NCBI GenBank assembly: GCA_026122225.1
Contig: JANEZZ010002201.1
Span: 434,001 to 498,000 of the forward strand
Length of the DNA stretch: 64,000 nt
Direction: 5' to 3'
From: Heloderma charlesbogerti
Taxonomy: Eukaryota; Chordata; Lepidosauria; Squamata; Helodermatidae
The notes below the pieces were generated by a model, which was not told the DNA's origin, searched no databases, and saw only the letters and a list, made by a program, of their open reading frames with translations. Position numbers and translations under genes: made by a program. Shown in pieces: positions 10,268-22,967 of this stretch (position 1 is the stretch's first letter; every line of letters begins with the position of its first letter).

Positions 10268-12755
10268 AGCCCGCCTTTCTACCAAGAAAAATGGTACTCA
10301 AGGCAGTTTATTTGAAAGTTAGGGTGAACTGACTTATGTGAAAGAGGCAAGTTTGTATTTCCTGCTCCCCTTCTTGAACACTCTCTCCACCCTTGCATAG
10401 GATTTCTGAAGAGCCCTTCCCACACCTCTCCCAAGCTCTCTGGGCACTTATTATGCTGGGGGCATTACAGCCATTAATGGCAGGCCATTCTGCACCTGAT
10501 GTAGAGGTATGCAGTGGCCTGCTTCTCTCCAAAATAGAGATCTTCAAGATCTTCTCTTCAACAACCTCCCTGATGAGCATACTAGCCCATGTGCTGGGGA
10601 GGAGGGGAACTGCTACAAACCTGTATGTGAATATGGCTACATCAATAAATGTATTGCCCTGATATGGAGTTTCAATTTTTTTTATGACTAGCATGGCTAT
10701 CTTTGCTATTTCTACATTTTTTTCTTCCTGTATTTAAAATGTGCCAGCTAAAGCTTCAGTACTTACTTCCAAATTCAGGTGGAGCACTCTTTGAGTAGAC
10801 TTAGTGCACCTGACAGGATCTGTCAGGCCAACAGGGGCTATGTTGATTCTTTTGTGATTGCTGCCAGTTCAAATGATAGACCAAAATCTGGTGGGATCAG
10901 CATGAATGGTATAAGCTAACTCTACAGCCATAGCACAAAACCTCTGTACAGCTTAGTACGTATTCCTTGCAATATGTTTTCTCCACTTCTGCTTTAGCAT
11001 TGCAGCACTAAATCAGCTGAGTATCAGAATCTCATTTCTGGACACAGATTTGAGTGGTTGGTCCTTCCCTGAGATCAAGGCTAGTCCCAGGTTTTGTTGT
11101 AGGCTCCCTTTCATCGTCCCTGTTTTGAGCCCTTCCTCTCCTGTACGTTACTTACCACAGTTCCCTTCCTGGGAACACCCCCTCCCACATTAAACCACCA
11201 GCACCAAGAAGGAAGGAATTCCTTTGATGCCCTGTCCATTAGGACATGGAAGACTATTCCAGAGATACCAGTGCTTGCAGCTGTCGCTGGAGAAATATCC
11301 ATTTTTCCCAAGGTGAGGGGTACCAGAAGGAGTGGAGGGAATAGAGTGGAATACTCAGCTTCCTTCACTGCTATACGACACTCTTCTATTTGGGCAATGG
11401 AAGATTGGCCAACATCTTCAATCAATGGCAGGTCATCTGTCAGGTCATGTGCCTCAGCAAATGTCTGATCATGGTGACTACTGACCTACTGATGCTGGGC
11501 CCTGGAAGTGGACCAAAATGCCTGACCCCAATTTGCCACCCTATTTTTATGTGGAGTATTGGGTGTGGCCATTTTAGTGCTGTTTCTGGAGCCTTGATTC
11601 AGCCCTGAAACAGTTTAAGAGGAAGGCGGTTTACTATTGCATGGAAGTGGCTTCTTGCCTTCCTTTCAATTAATTTTTCAGTGTACAACAGCAGGCGGGA
11701 AACTCTTAGCACTGTCATCCTAGAGTGCTGCTGGGAAGGATGCTCGCTTATCCTTTGCTAGTCGGAAAATGCTAGCATTGATATGTCAATGCCTTTTCCA
11801 GAGGCACCTTCGGAAGGAAGAATAGTTGCAATCAGAGATCCACGCCTACTGCCACTAAAGCCACCAGGAAAGCTGACAGTTTTAAAAAGTTTAAAAAATT
11901 TCTTTATTTTAATAAAGAAAGAAAAGATAAGCCCACATGCCACATGCTTTACACTGACCCTTTATCTCCATTTTGGGATTTGTAGGAAATGCCCTCCAGA
12001 TCAGGTAAACCCCAAAATGGGGAGAAAGCAGCCACAATCCCTAGACAGTTATTAAAGTTAAAGTTTTAAGTGTTTGGGGGAAGTATTGTGAAACGTCTTA
12101 ATTGGGCTGGCTTTTTTTGACCAGGGTCAAGCTGGCTTGGCCAGCCAAAAACAGCCACATTAAGAAAATACTGTATGCAGTTTAAACAGTTCCAGATTGC
12201 AGGGGCTATTTTATGTAGGTACAATACAGATGGGCAAAAAGTAGATAGAACCACTTGGTGGACCTTGGGATTAGTAAAAAATAAAGTAGATCCCAAAAAT
12301 AAATAGATCCCACAAGCCTGAAGTCTGTCTTCCCCTAATACAGAGTATTTTGTATTTAGTGAATGTTTTATTCCATGTTATGGCTATTGTTTTTGTGTTG
12401 TTAGTAACCTACCACTTGGGATAGAATGCCTTAGAAAGCTAATAAATAATAAATGTATGTCTGAGGGAAATTTTATTTTTAAATGTTTTAAAATTTGCAA
12501 TTGACAATTATTTTAGTTACTGCTAATATGTAGTTTTTATTATTCGCACAGTACTTTGTATTATTAGTATTAACTAAAATAATTTATGTCAATGACGTGC
12601 TTCACATTTCTTGATTATTTTGGAGTTACCAAATTTACCAGTTTTACCAGCTTCAGTAAATAAGCACATTGTACAGTGAGTCTCAGGCAATTGCTAACTT
12701 ATTGGTCATTATTACTGAGTTGAAAGTACAGAAGTTTAAGTGCGCGTGTGTCTAG
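10268..12755. other. No gene established; a long minus-strand frame is unexplained
   Basis: About 10268-10320 is a reversed LINE-like 3' tail. A minus-strand open frame at 11111-11425 (104 residues) is followed by GTGGTAAGTAACG at about 11146-11158, a donor-like context. It matches no family I recognise and may be a decayed retroelement or chance. The rest is AT-rich with no bounded feature. Confidence 0.3.
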
Positions 12756-13082
12756 TAGGGATGTTGGAGAAATCCACCACGGACTCCAGTGAGACCAGAT
12801 TCTTTCTGGCTCATCTTCCGCCATTGGTGTCCCTGCCTTTTGCCGTGATAGGCTACGTAAATATTTACATAGCCTATCACGGCCTAATGCAAGAATGCAA
12901 ATGGTGGCTGCAGCAGCCCAGCAGCAGCCGGAAGTCTGGCTGCGGCTGACACTGGCCGGCGGCTCCGCGGACTTGCCGCAGAGCAGAGACAGCTGGGGAG
13001 GATTCCGGGAGGAGGGACAGAACGGCTCCCCCCCACCGCGGGTCCCCAGAACGGAACAAGGTAAGGGATTCGTACATCCCTA
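12756..13082 (+). mobile_element. Hairpin-core hAT element, copy 4 (short)
   Basis: A 327-bp element starting TAGGGATGTTGGAG and ending TTCGTACATCCCTA, with perfect 8-bp TSD GTGTCTAG (12748-12755 and 13083-13090). One family hairpin lies at 12842-12883. The plus-strand donor-like motif AAG/GTAAGG is at 13058-13066. The left-end donor seen in other copies is absent, consistent with an internal deletion on that side. Confidence 0.92.
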
Positions 13083-13090
13083 GTGTCTAG

Positions 13091-13754
13091 TATTCATGAT
13101 GCAAAAAGGTAAGGGAAGACAAATGAGGGGCCAACATTCCCCATATTTTTCAGGCTCTGCCTTGGTGGTGGCAGTGGTGCTTTTTATTATAATTTTTCTT
13201 TTTCTTTTTAAAAAACTGATTCTTGCCACTCTATCCAGCAGCCAGAGGGTCGAGTGCTCCTGGAATGATAGTACATTGTGACACAGCATCATTTCTAAGG
13301 GAGGTGTGGTGGGAAAATGGTGGCCACCATTAGGAGACCTGAGAATGCTACTGCATGATGATATAGCATCATTCCAGGGAGATTCAGGGGAAGGGGGGCA
13401 GAGAAAATAGTAGCTGGACAGAGTTCCACTTCCACAGGTGGCAGTAAGAATATATATATATATATACTTTTGAATATATTAATAATAATAATAATAATAG
13501 GAAAGACCTACCACTGCCATTGTGAAGGTCAAAAAAACATTTGGAGAATGAAAAAATGTGGAACACCCACCATCACCTGGCTGCATTTTTGCAACCTGTA
13601 AAAGGAGTGGAGAGAAGGGTGGCATTTTGGCTCATTGTTAATATTCATTTTCAATAGTATATTGCAGTAGTAGTATATCAGATATTTTCCCAGGACTTTA
13701 CTCACAAGTGAAACTTGAAAAATAAATCTTACCTAGAGAGATAATTTGGTATCA
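13091..13754. other. No gene recognised; short microsatellites
   Basis: Non-coding DNA with a (TA)n run at about 13451-13468 and an (AAT)n run at about 13478-13498. Confidence 0.45.
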
Positions 13755-13972
13755 CTAGAGTGACGGACTGGGAGCCGGGAGATCTGTGTTCTAGTCCCCC
13801 CTCAGCCATGGAAGCTCACTGGGTGACGTTGGGCCAGTCACAGACTCTCAGCCCAACCTACCTCACAGGGTTGTTGTTGTGAGGCTAAAATGGAGAGGAG
13901 GAGGATTATGTACGCCACCTTGGGTTCCTCAAAAGAGGGGAAAAGGTGGGATATAAATGTAATAATAATTAA
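13755..13972 (+). mobile_element. tRNA-derived SINE with GGGATATAAATG tail
   Basis: The start (TAGAGTGACGGACTGGGAG) is a decayed tRNA-like head with a degraded B box (GTTCTAGTCCCC). The body contains TTGGGCCAGTCAC, AACCTACCTCACAGGGTTG and GGAGGAGGATTATGTACGCC. It ends GGTGGGATATAAATGTAATAATAA, the 3' end common to squamate SINEs and L2-type LINEs. No clear TSD was read. Confidence 0.8.
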
Positions 13973-16489
13973 AAAGCTTTATATTTGAAAGTAGAATCTA
14001 TGTACATTGCCTTTTTAGTTAAATAATTGTTAAGAAGAGGTGGAATGCAAGTCACTTATTTTGTGTAAATTGGACAGAACATGTTTGGCTGTGCTGCTCA
14101 TTTCTGTACATAGCCTGCCAGAAATTATCAGGTGGCCCGCAGATTGTGCAATGAGTTGTTCATAAAATATGAATATGAAAACCGTTCCTAAAGAGGCATA
14201 GCCCAGCTTTGGTTTTGGATCAGTCTCGAACAGGCCTGCACAACCTGTAAACCACCAAGATAAGTGCAGCCCACCAGCTGTGGCCCACAAGGAGCTCAAT
14301 AACTACCCTTTATTATCTGCCTGGGACAGCAAAAACTGGGGGCTGTCGGACACTTGACTATCCACCACAAAAGGTTGTGGGCAGGGTTCTGCTTGGCAAA
14401 TATTGACCTGGTCTTGATCAGCTTGGCAGGTAAAGAAATGACCAAGTTACTGTTTATGTTCTAGATGTAGGAACCAGAGAAATCTCATTTAATGCAAACA
14501 GAAAATAAAGACTCATTTTTCACCTTTCCCGCTTTCACATACCTTCTGTTTATGTTGAAGAATAAAGAAATACTTTGAATAGTTGGGTTTATTTTGGATT
14601 TGGGACAAAAGGACTGGTTAATACCTTTAACAGTAATTGTGACAAATTTGAAGATTTTCCTTTTTCTCCAGGTAGAGGAATTCTTTAATTTGCACAGTTC
14701 AATGATAATTTCAGCAATCAGAACTTCCGTGAGACGTGTGGATGCTTGAAGTTTGTCAGGCACATGTACTTTTAGTGTATCTCATTATCTGACAGTGAAG
14801 CAGTTCTCAGAAAAAAGAGCTTGGGCTTGTTAGGTGAATGATGTGTTTTCTGGGAACCTGCTGCTCATTAACTGGTTATGATTCTTCAGAAAGGAAAATT
14901 AATACAAATGGTCAGTTGCATTCCACCTTCAAGATCTCCCCATAATATATCCTTTCACACTGTCAGATTGTGACCTTCCCATGCAGCAGTTAAAGTATTC
15001 ATGCTATTGCAGTTGTTCAGGGAAATCGCTATACTTTACTTTTTTTCTCCTGTCCTTGATGTCTCGCACACATCCTCAAGGGGGCAGAGAGGAAAGACAG
15101 GGCATTCTTGAGCCCTAAGAGAATCCATACCCAGGCGCTGCACTTGTGTGGGGAAGGATCATTCCTCAATTATTTAGTGCCAAATGAATATATTTTAAAA
15201 GGAAGGATTAGATATTTCTGTAGATTTGAGTGAGATTCTTCTGAAAATGCAATTTTCTATGGACAAAAGAATATTTAAACTGTACCCAGACATACCAATG
15301 TTTTATCAGCCCACATTCACTGCAATGGATTCTGCTTTCAGTGATGCAGGAAAGCAAATTAAATTAGTTCTAGAATGTAGAAATGAAAGGAAGTACATCT
15401 GCATCTATGTCTGGGCATTCACCTAGCCATTTTCTCCAGGAACAAGCTTTCTGGAATTTTTTCTAACTTGAGCTATATGGAGATGTCAAAATGGGTGCAG
15501 GTGCCTTTGCCAAAGACTAATTCTATTTTCTAATGATTTAAAAGAATGACCAGACCATGAACTCTACAGATATACTTCATTTCATCAGTACAACAAAATA
15601 TCTTCTCAGCAGCTTCTATTTGTAGATGGAGCGCTGTTGTGGTCAAGCTCATTTTAGATTTGACAGATTCTTTCTTTGCCTTTTATTAAAGGAATTCATT
15701 TCTGTTTTTCTTTCATATGTTGCCATGCCTGATATGATTGCTGATGGTTGAAGAGATAAGCACATTAGTTATTTAAAAAGAAAAGCCCTCACTGGAATGT
15801 TGTCTTTAGTTTGGTTTCCCCAGTATTCCTTTCTAACCCCGATGTCACTTTCTTAAATTAGATATCAGATTTTCAGACTCATAAGTGAGTGCCACTGGCA
15901 TTTAGTTTATTTTCCTTTAGTACTCACGCAGTGTAAAATGAGGTATAGCCTTATACGTTTCAAAGATGGGTTCTCCTGCTGCATTTCCTAGTACCTTAAC
16001 CAAGGAGCCACACAGAACTGAAAACTAAAACAGCCAGGAGCCCTCTTCAGATACAGAAGAGGCAATGTAGCATCACCATCCCATATATATTCTTAGTAAG
16101 GATGGTACCATTGAGATCAGCTACAGCTAGTTGAAATATAATAATAAGATATTGTCTGGTAATCGATCTGTTCCCATACAGGTAGGGCCCATGGGGCAGC
16201 CATAATTGTTTATCAAGAATGTTCCTGGGAATTATGCTACATCAAGTTGTATTGTCATACCCAGGGGGCATTCTGGCCTACATTTTCAAAGTGAACAGCA
16301 GCAAGGCTGCTGAGTGTAGCCAAGCCACCACTTGGAGTGGCAGCTGAGCTCCCTTTTTAGTTAAAAGAAAGAAAGAAAAACAAACCCCACCCACCTTGTC
16401 AAAATGTAATTCCATCCCCCAAAAGTGCCCCAGCATGGAAGTGCTGGGGAGGGGGGGCAACCAGGCTAAAGGTGGCCAAACTGCTACTT
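13973..16489. other. No gene established
   Basis: Mostly AT-rich non-coding DNA. A CAGGCCTGCACAACCTG block at 14231 looks like an hAT end but no partner end was found. An exon-like frame at about 14617-14770 is listed separately. A small minus-strand TA-rich remainder shows nothing further. Confidence 0.35.
14617..14770 (-). other. Exon-like open frame, identity unknown
   Basis: On the minus strand a frame reads KVHVPDKLQASTRLTEVLIA and continues IIIELCKLKNSSTW to a lysine-rich end, followed by AAAG/GTATTA (about 14613-14621), a plausible splice donor. The composition is more protein-like than the surrounding frames. The upstream acceptor is poor, and a TGA lies just upstream in frame. I do not recognise the protein. 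It could be a host exon, a pseudogene piece or chance. Confidence 0.2.
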
Positions 16490-17716
16490 AAGGCTCAGTT
16501 TTGATCTGCTCCTTGCTGGATCAATATACAGACAACTCAGACTGGCTTCCAGCCCCAGAATCACATGGGGCTTTCCATAGTGCTGATCTTTTCCTGCCTT
16601 GCTTCCCAGAGAAACCTGACCTAACTGGACCTTTACTAAAGAACTTAGTTCTACTTCATAGTAGAACCCTGCAACCCAGGCTGCAGTGTGTTCATCGACT
16701 GAACACACTGACTAAAATGGTACACAAGGCCATTAGATCCAGGAGAGGACTTCATGGCTTCCATTACAACCATGGAGCTGTCCCAAATTTTATTGGCCTA
16801 ACATATATGGTAGGAGGACACACTGATCTGAAGGTGGTGGATTTAACATCTATCACCTTGCCATGGTCAGATCACTTCCTGATGAGGTTTAGACTTTCAG
16901 CAGCTTTCCCCCTCTGTGTGGAAGGTGTGGGTGGGGAATGTGGAGGCTAATGGATTCTGGGGGGCTCTGAGGGATTTTCCTTCTGTTGTGGTTGGTCATT
17001 CTGGGGAATACAAAGATGCCCTGGGTTGTTGACATGATCATGGCTAAGCACTCTCTCCCTGTTTACAGAGTCAGATTATTGTAATGTGTTATATGTGGGG
17101 CTGCCTTTGAAAAAATCCAGAAACTTCTGTTACTCAAAAACTGGGTGGCTAGACTGTTAACCAGGATTGGCTGATACAATCATACTACGCCAATCCTTTG
17201 TAATCTGCACTAGCTGGCTGCCAGTCTGTCTCTGGTCCCAATTCATAGTATGGTTTTAACCTTTAAAGCCCTTAATGGCTTGGGGGCAGGTACTTGAAGG
17301 AGTGTCTCGTCCCATATCTACCTACTGGATCCTAAGGTAATCATCTGAGGCCCTCCCTTAGGTGCTCCTCCCAAATGAGATGGGGTGATTAACTACAAGA
17401 GAAAGGGCTTTTTCAGTGCTGGTGTTCTTCTGTGGAATACTCTCCCCAGACAGGCTCACCTGATGCCTACATTATGAACTTTTCAGTTCCAGGTGAAAAT
17501 CTTTTTAATTGCCTGAGCATTTTAGGAACTGCTTTTAGTGCTTTTGAATTTTTGCATTGTTTTACTCTTTGCTGCTGGTTTTATCTTGGTTTTTTTATCT
17601 GCTGTTTTTATTATGTTTTGTATTTTATTTTTTTAATTTACCTGTACAGTGCCTATAGAACTCCAGTTATTAGATGGTCTAAAAGTGTAAGAAATAAACA
17701 AATACAAATAAACAAA
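16490..17716 (+). pseudogene. L2-type LINE remnant
   Basis: Two parts of an L2 polyprotein are visible. At about 16730-16900 the frame gives the endonuclease-to-RT linker with SDHFL (16865-16882), matching the SDH box of AP-type endonucleases. At about 17060-17480 decayed frames match the RT C-terminal region: DYCNVLYVGLPL, then a KALNGL-like segment and a WNTLP-like segment. The central RT, including the FADD-type catalytic box, is deleted. The 3' end runs into an A-rich tail near 17690-17716. It cannot be active. Confidence 0.65.
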
Positions 17717-18509
17717 TAAATAAATATGTCCCCTCTCTCTACTGGAAGGGTTCCATTTGTACCACTCTAGGGCTATCTGATATTTAAACTATTGTGGTTT
17801 AAAATTGCCTGTGCTAAATTTACAGATTTACTGGTTACTGATAAGATAGGGAACATTTCATAAACATTCTGGGATAAATGTTCTGGGAACAGAGGCCAGT
17901 TTTTTTGGTCTCTATGTACAGTTTGGTTTTCAAAATATAACTTGAGTAAAACATACTCCTTTGAAAACTGACACAACCATTATAAAACTTCTGATTCACA
18001 TGAAGCACACAGTAGCAGGCACTATTTTTAGTTGTCTTCTGCCAGAGGTAAAATTCAGTAGCTACTGTCTTTTATGGTTGGTATACAGACTGATAAGATA
18101 ATGGTAATAGGATGAAAGATTTTGTTCAAATATTGTTTTATTACCAGCTACAAAAATAAACACTTCATCATTGTTGTAACATTTATCTGGCAGGGAGCTG
18201 CATGCAGCCTTGCCTTCTAGTAATTGCATCACTTAATTATCAGATAAAAACATTGTGTTCTTTAAAGAAGCACCTGAACACTGTTGTAGTCAAACTGAAT
18301 GCCCACTCAAGAAGGACAACAAAGGAGAATGAAACCCAGAGTTCAAGCTGATTAACAGAGAAAGCTGAAAAATGATGGTAGGTTTAGAATGTAGAATTTT
18401 TGTGTATAACATACAGGGACACTTATATCCTGTCAAGCTATATGAAGGCTGCTACTCTACATTTCCTCACAAATAGCAGGATATTTTGATAACCCACAGA
18501 GTAGCCTTT
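17717..18509. other. No gene recognised
   Basis: AT-rich non-coding sequence. About 18120-18300 looks low in repeats and could be conserved non-coding DNA, but this cannot be tested here. Confidence 0.3.
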
Positions 18510-18510
18510 G

Positions 18511-18608
18511 GCAACCTGGAGATCCTCCAGATGTGTTGGACTGCAATTCCCCATCATCCTTAGCCAATGACTATGCTGGTTGGGGATGGCAGGAGTTGTA
18601 GTCTGTAC
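18511..18608. mobile_element. Foldback mini-hAT fragment
   Basis: A partial copy of a short palindromic family: GGAGATCCTCCAGATGTGTT in the left arm and GGCAGGAGTTGTAGTCTG in the right arm. No TSD could be read. Confidence 0.5.
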
Positions 18609-18609
18609 A

Positions 18610-19779
18610 ATTGTTAACACATGAACAATGAAAATGGTAATTCTTTCATTTCCATCTGTCTGGAACCTTGTTCCGACTTCACATGGGATCTATGGGCTGC
18701 TTCATATATGAGCTGGCCCCTGTTTGACCATCTCAGGAACATGTGAGACTTCTGGGGTCATGGCCAGGCTCAAACGGAGAAGCCTTTGGAGCTGTCACAT
18801 GGATATTTGAGGCAGAGAGTATGCTAACCCTGTGGAGGTGACAGTGCACATAAGTAGCATTTCTGGCTGAGCCTACCTATATACTTACCGTTTATACTCC
18901 TGCCACCTAAGACTATTGCTACTTCAAGTGTGAATTGCCCCATACTATGATGCAAGCTATGCATTCATGTAATACATTTCTTGCATTTCTTCTATTCTGC
19001 TGTACCCATATATGCCACGAGTGAAACATGTATATGCACACCAATCTCAATGACCAAGAATACCAAACACTGAGGTGGAGAATATATTGATGTGATCTTA
19101 ATATCAGAAAGTGGATGCCACAGTGTGCATTTTTATATTCCCGTAAATGGCCATTACTATCCCTCCTCCAAAATGAGCTCACACAAAATGTGCACTAGCA
19201 AACTCAATAATATAATCATGCCTATAATAAAATATACCAGAAGCCTTGGATACCGCCTGTAATATATGCCTTCAGGCCCCGCGTTATGGTGGGATTAGCC
19301 TCATCATGACTACATGAGAGCAAAGATAAATTTCCTGGCAAATAGAAGTTTTTGAATATCTGTTGTTGGATAGAAATTTGTCAGAAATACATACTACTTA
19401 ATATTGGATAACAGCCATTGTCATCTGTAGCTCAAAATGGTTACCCTTGGACATTTTAAAACTTTGAGCAAAAGTAGCCACCTTTGTCCCCAGCTCATGT
19501 TCTCCACTCCTCTTGAACTCGAGTCCTCATGATCTGCTTTTGTTCACACATCAAAAACTTGTCTCCAATCTATTGCTTGCTTGCTTCTACTTCTGGAATA
19601 TTTTCTTTTTCGCCTGGCAGCATCTTGCCCTCTGTTCTCCCTTTGGCTCTTATTGATACTTAGCAGTATAAGCTCATGCACCACAGTGACACTGGGAAAG
19701 AAAAACCCTTTCATCTGCTACCATGAGTTATCTACTGCTCCCTTATCTTGGATTGCTCCATGATCAGGAGAGCTCAGGA
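18610..19779. other. No gene recognised
   Basis: Non-coding sequence without bounded repeats. Confidence 0.4.
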
Positions 19780-19782
19780 GGA

Positions 19783-19783
19783 T

Positions 19784-19814
<31 letters not shown>

Positions 19815-20830
19815 TTTCATTGCTTGGCTGCCTTTCAGGGCAGAAGCCCTCCCAAGGCAGCTTACAGCAATAAAATACATAAAACAGTTAAAAAATTAAA
19901 AGTGATAAAAACATAAAAACAATAAAAACATGAAATAAAAACAACAATAGAAGCCACCAATAAAACCAGCAGCAATGTTAACAGCAGTAACAGCAACATT
20001 AGCAGTCATATCAAGAGCAGGCCAAGGTAAAATAATATGTTTTCTTTTTGATGATAATTTATATTTTTTCAAAACAACAACATAAACACATAATAGACAT
20101 ATAGTAAAATATCTCTTACAATTATAAGGTACCTTTGGCTCCACCTACACAACAAATGCTCATTATTATTCTCTAATTGTTATCTTGGTTGTGTATCTTA
20201 CATTGAGTTCACAGACATTATATTATTTCTCCTAATTTTAACAACAACAAAAGAGAGTTAACCATCTCAAAGTTCAAAATCCAGATACATAGATATCATT
20301 TTTCTCTATTTCTTGTACAAATTCTATAAAAGGTTTCCAGTCTAACATAAATTTAGTTGTTGATCCTTCTTTAATTACAGTAGTCAGTTTTGCCATCTCT
20401 GCCAGCTCCGTCATTTTCATAATCCACTTATTTGCAGTTGGTATTATTTCATTCTTCCACTTTTGTGCATACAGTAACCTTGCAGCCATTGTCATGTAGA
20501 GAAAGAGGGTTCCCCCCTTCTCTTTTACATGTTTATCTATTAGTCCCAATAAAAAAGTTTCTGGCTTTAATTCTATAGTAGTCTTTAATATTCTTTGCAC
20601 TAAAGACTGTATTCATTTCCAAAATGTTTTAGCTTTTTTACAAGTCCACCATAAATGATAAAACATTCCCGCTTGAGCTTCATAAAATAATATGTTTTCA
20701 AGGCCTTCTTAAAAGCCTGCAAGGATGGAGCATGGTGGACCTCTGATGGCAGCTTGTTCCAAAGGTGTGGGGCCACTTCAGAGAAGGCCCTCTCTGCAGT
20801 GGTAGGTCTTCTATGTATCAAAACCAGAGT
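19783..20830 (-). pseudogene. L2-type LINE 3' end, split by L1
   Basis: Minus strand. The 3' tail is the (TTTA)n run at 19783-19818 next to a reversed GCTGCCTTGGGAGGGC cell. The C-terminal RT-domain remnant is at 20700-20821 (RAFSEVAPHLWNKLPSEV, FKKALKTYYF), matching the L2 RAFSVVAPxLWNSLP motif. A 638-bp L1 fragment (20045-20682) interrupts it. It is severely 5'-truncated. Confidence 0.7.
20045..20682 (-). mobile_element. 5'-truncated L1 LINE inserted into L2
   Basis: Flanked by a 17-bp duplication beginning TAAAATAATATG (20028-20044 and 20683-20699), the size expected for L1 target-primed integration. The minus-strand frame (20274-20600, continuing upstream) gives the L1 ORF2 C-terminal region: WWTCKKAKTFWK, AARLLYAQKWKNEIIPT and KMTELAEMAKLT are recognisable L1 motifs. 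Catalytic domains are missing. A long poly-A tail is not obvious. Confidence 0.8.
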
Positions 20831-21067
20831 TAAGACTTCACAAATTCAGTACAATAAACTGCATCATGCTATTTTACAAGTTTACTAACTTCTTACAAAG
20901 ATATCACATGACTCAGAGGGGAGAAATTATTTTTTTGAGCCTAAAGTACAGTGTTCCTCAGTTACATTGTCCACGTTTATGAAGATATTGAATCAGTAAG
21001 AATCATTTTTCCTTAGGTGTTAAGTTCTTTTACTCCATTTAAATCCAATCTTTCTCTGATCTTATGA

Positions 21068-21068
<1 letters not shown>

Positions 21069-21115
<47 letters not shown>
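21069..21115. repeat. (TC)n microsatellite
   Basis: About 23 uninterrupted TC units. Confidence 0.95.
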
Positions 21116-21116
<1 letters not shown>

Positions 21117-22096
21117 GTACAGGTTGGTTGTTCTTATTTAACTATTACATACATACAATGATGTGGTTTACAGCCTTTTCCACAATAGGTCCTACTTTGT
21201 TGCAAATAATAGGATTTGTTTGTTTTTGTAAAATTATGTCTAGGTCCCTGCCTTTGTCCACCATTTTGAAGCACTTTTTCTATTTTAATATTTATACTAG
21301 AGTATGAGTTTTATACATTTGTATTGATTTGCATTTATGTTTTAATGTTCTGTATTTTATTTTATATTTTATTGTTGTTATCCATCTTGAGTACAATTTA
21401 TAGGGGAAAGGCAGGATATAAAATTATGTTCAGATATTGCCAAAGCTCCCCAACTTCTCTGTTTCTTTAGGTCAAAGTAGTTGTGGTAGTTTCCACATAT
21501 AGTTCTAAAGATAAACATGATCATATTCCATATTTTGGAATATGAGTTGGTGCCAAATGGTTCCAAAGCAGACTGGAGAAGGAATAGGGATTCTGTATGG
21601 AGAAGGGGCAGGTAGGATGGAGGTCCTTAATCTTCTCCAGCAGTCCTGAAATCCCCCTTTGCTGGCTGCTTTTTTGCTGACTTTACTCTGAGACTGGAAG
21701 TAATCTCTCACTGGTGGAGTCAGTGTTTTGGGGGAGGAGAAAAAAACACACTTTCTACCCAACTCTTTGAATGGCTCCACCGTTTTATACCTAGGCAGCA
21801 CAACCCATATTCTATCATGCAGGTCATTTTGCCATGAGGTTAGTTAGATCAGGGGTGGGGAACTTATTTGTGGGTGGTGGGTTACCCACCACAGACCCCT
21901 CCGTGGGCCAGATGACATCAGAGGTGGGGCCACACATACACACATCATTCACTCCCAGGCCTTGCTGCATGTGGGGCAGCAAAGCCACCCCATTGGAGTG
22001 CTCCTTCACCTGGTGCCTCGGTCACAGCAGCTTTACCTGCCTCATACTTTCGCTGATTGTGTAGGACATGGTGCAGGCAAAGCACTTACTAATATG

Positions 22097-22150
22097 CCAG
22101 TGGTCTGCCAAGGAGAATCCTGGCCAGTGGTCTGCCAAGGAGAATCCTGG
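22097..22150. repeat. 27-bp perfect tandem duplication
   Basis: Two adjacent identical 27-bp units (22097-22123 and 22124-22150), each starting CCAGTGGTCTGCCAAGG. Confidence 0.95.
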
Positions 22151-22582
22151 AATCCCCACTGATACCTCCAGTCAGTGAGATATTCCTCGAGCATGCTGCT
22201 GGCCAACTGGGAGGGGGAGCAGCATGCAGAGTAATCCCTGCTAGCTTCCAGGGGGCTTGGGGAAGGAAGGAGGCAGATGGGGCCGTGGACTGGGGTTTCC
22301 CCATCCCTGAGACAGAGCTCTTCATCAAACATAATGTTTCCAGAGGGATGGAGACTGATGGCATTGCTAGAACAGCGAGAGAGCAATGAATGGTGAAAAC
22401 CCACTCTTTTCCCATTAAAATGCAAGCATTGAAGCTTGTCATGGGATTACAGCTTTCTCTAGTAGTTGGTTCAAGTGGCAGGGATGGCTCATCCTGCAGT
22501 GGAAGCCCTCCATTTGAGATGCCGCCTTTTAACATCCACTGTATCCTAACCAGTACACAATCCTTATGTTGAAGGATACTCA

Positions 22583-22967
22583 GGGCATCTCTACACCAGC
22601 CTACAATCCTGCCTTTAAAACCAGTCTTTCTGCTTCTGTTTTAAATGCAGGATCATGACTCCCTTTTTCACCGGCTTCCTTTCCCCCTCCCCTTTCCCCC
22701 TCTTCCTCCCTGTATCTGAGTCTTCCATATCTTTCATTGATCTTGCTCCTCTTCTTGCTGCTTTTCCTTTTTTCACAGAGGGAACTCAAGCGGAACACAA
22801 GAGGGTAATTTGATAGCTCATCATCTTCAATCTATTTAAAAATGGAATGAAGGGCATTTAGTGCAGGAGATGCCGTGAATGATCACGGCATCATGTAAAG
22901 AGCCCGCAAACTTCTGTGAAGGAGCAATCTCAATTGCAGGATAAAAGCTCCGTGTGAAGAAAGCCTC
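22583..22967 (+). mobile_element. Possible diverged Harbinger-like element
   Basis: Begins GGGCATCTCTACACCAG and ends GTGAAGAAAGCCTC, resembling the inverted ends of the pair at 27495 and 44553. It also shares an internal GTAAAGAGCCCGCAAACT-like block with 27800-27820. The TSD is unclear. Confidence 0.4.

Larger units (their letters stand above)
20831..22582. other. No gene recognised; microsatellite and short tandem duplication
   Basis: Contains the (TC)n run, an L2-like 3' tail at about 21370-21420, an hAT-like left end at 21850 (CAGGGGTGGGGAACT) without a found partner, and a 27-bp tandem duplication at 22097-22150. Confidence 0.4.
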
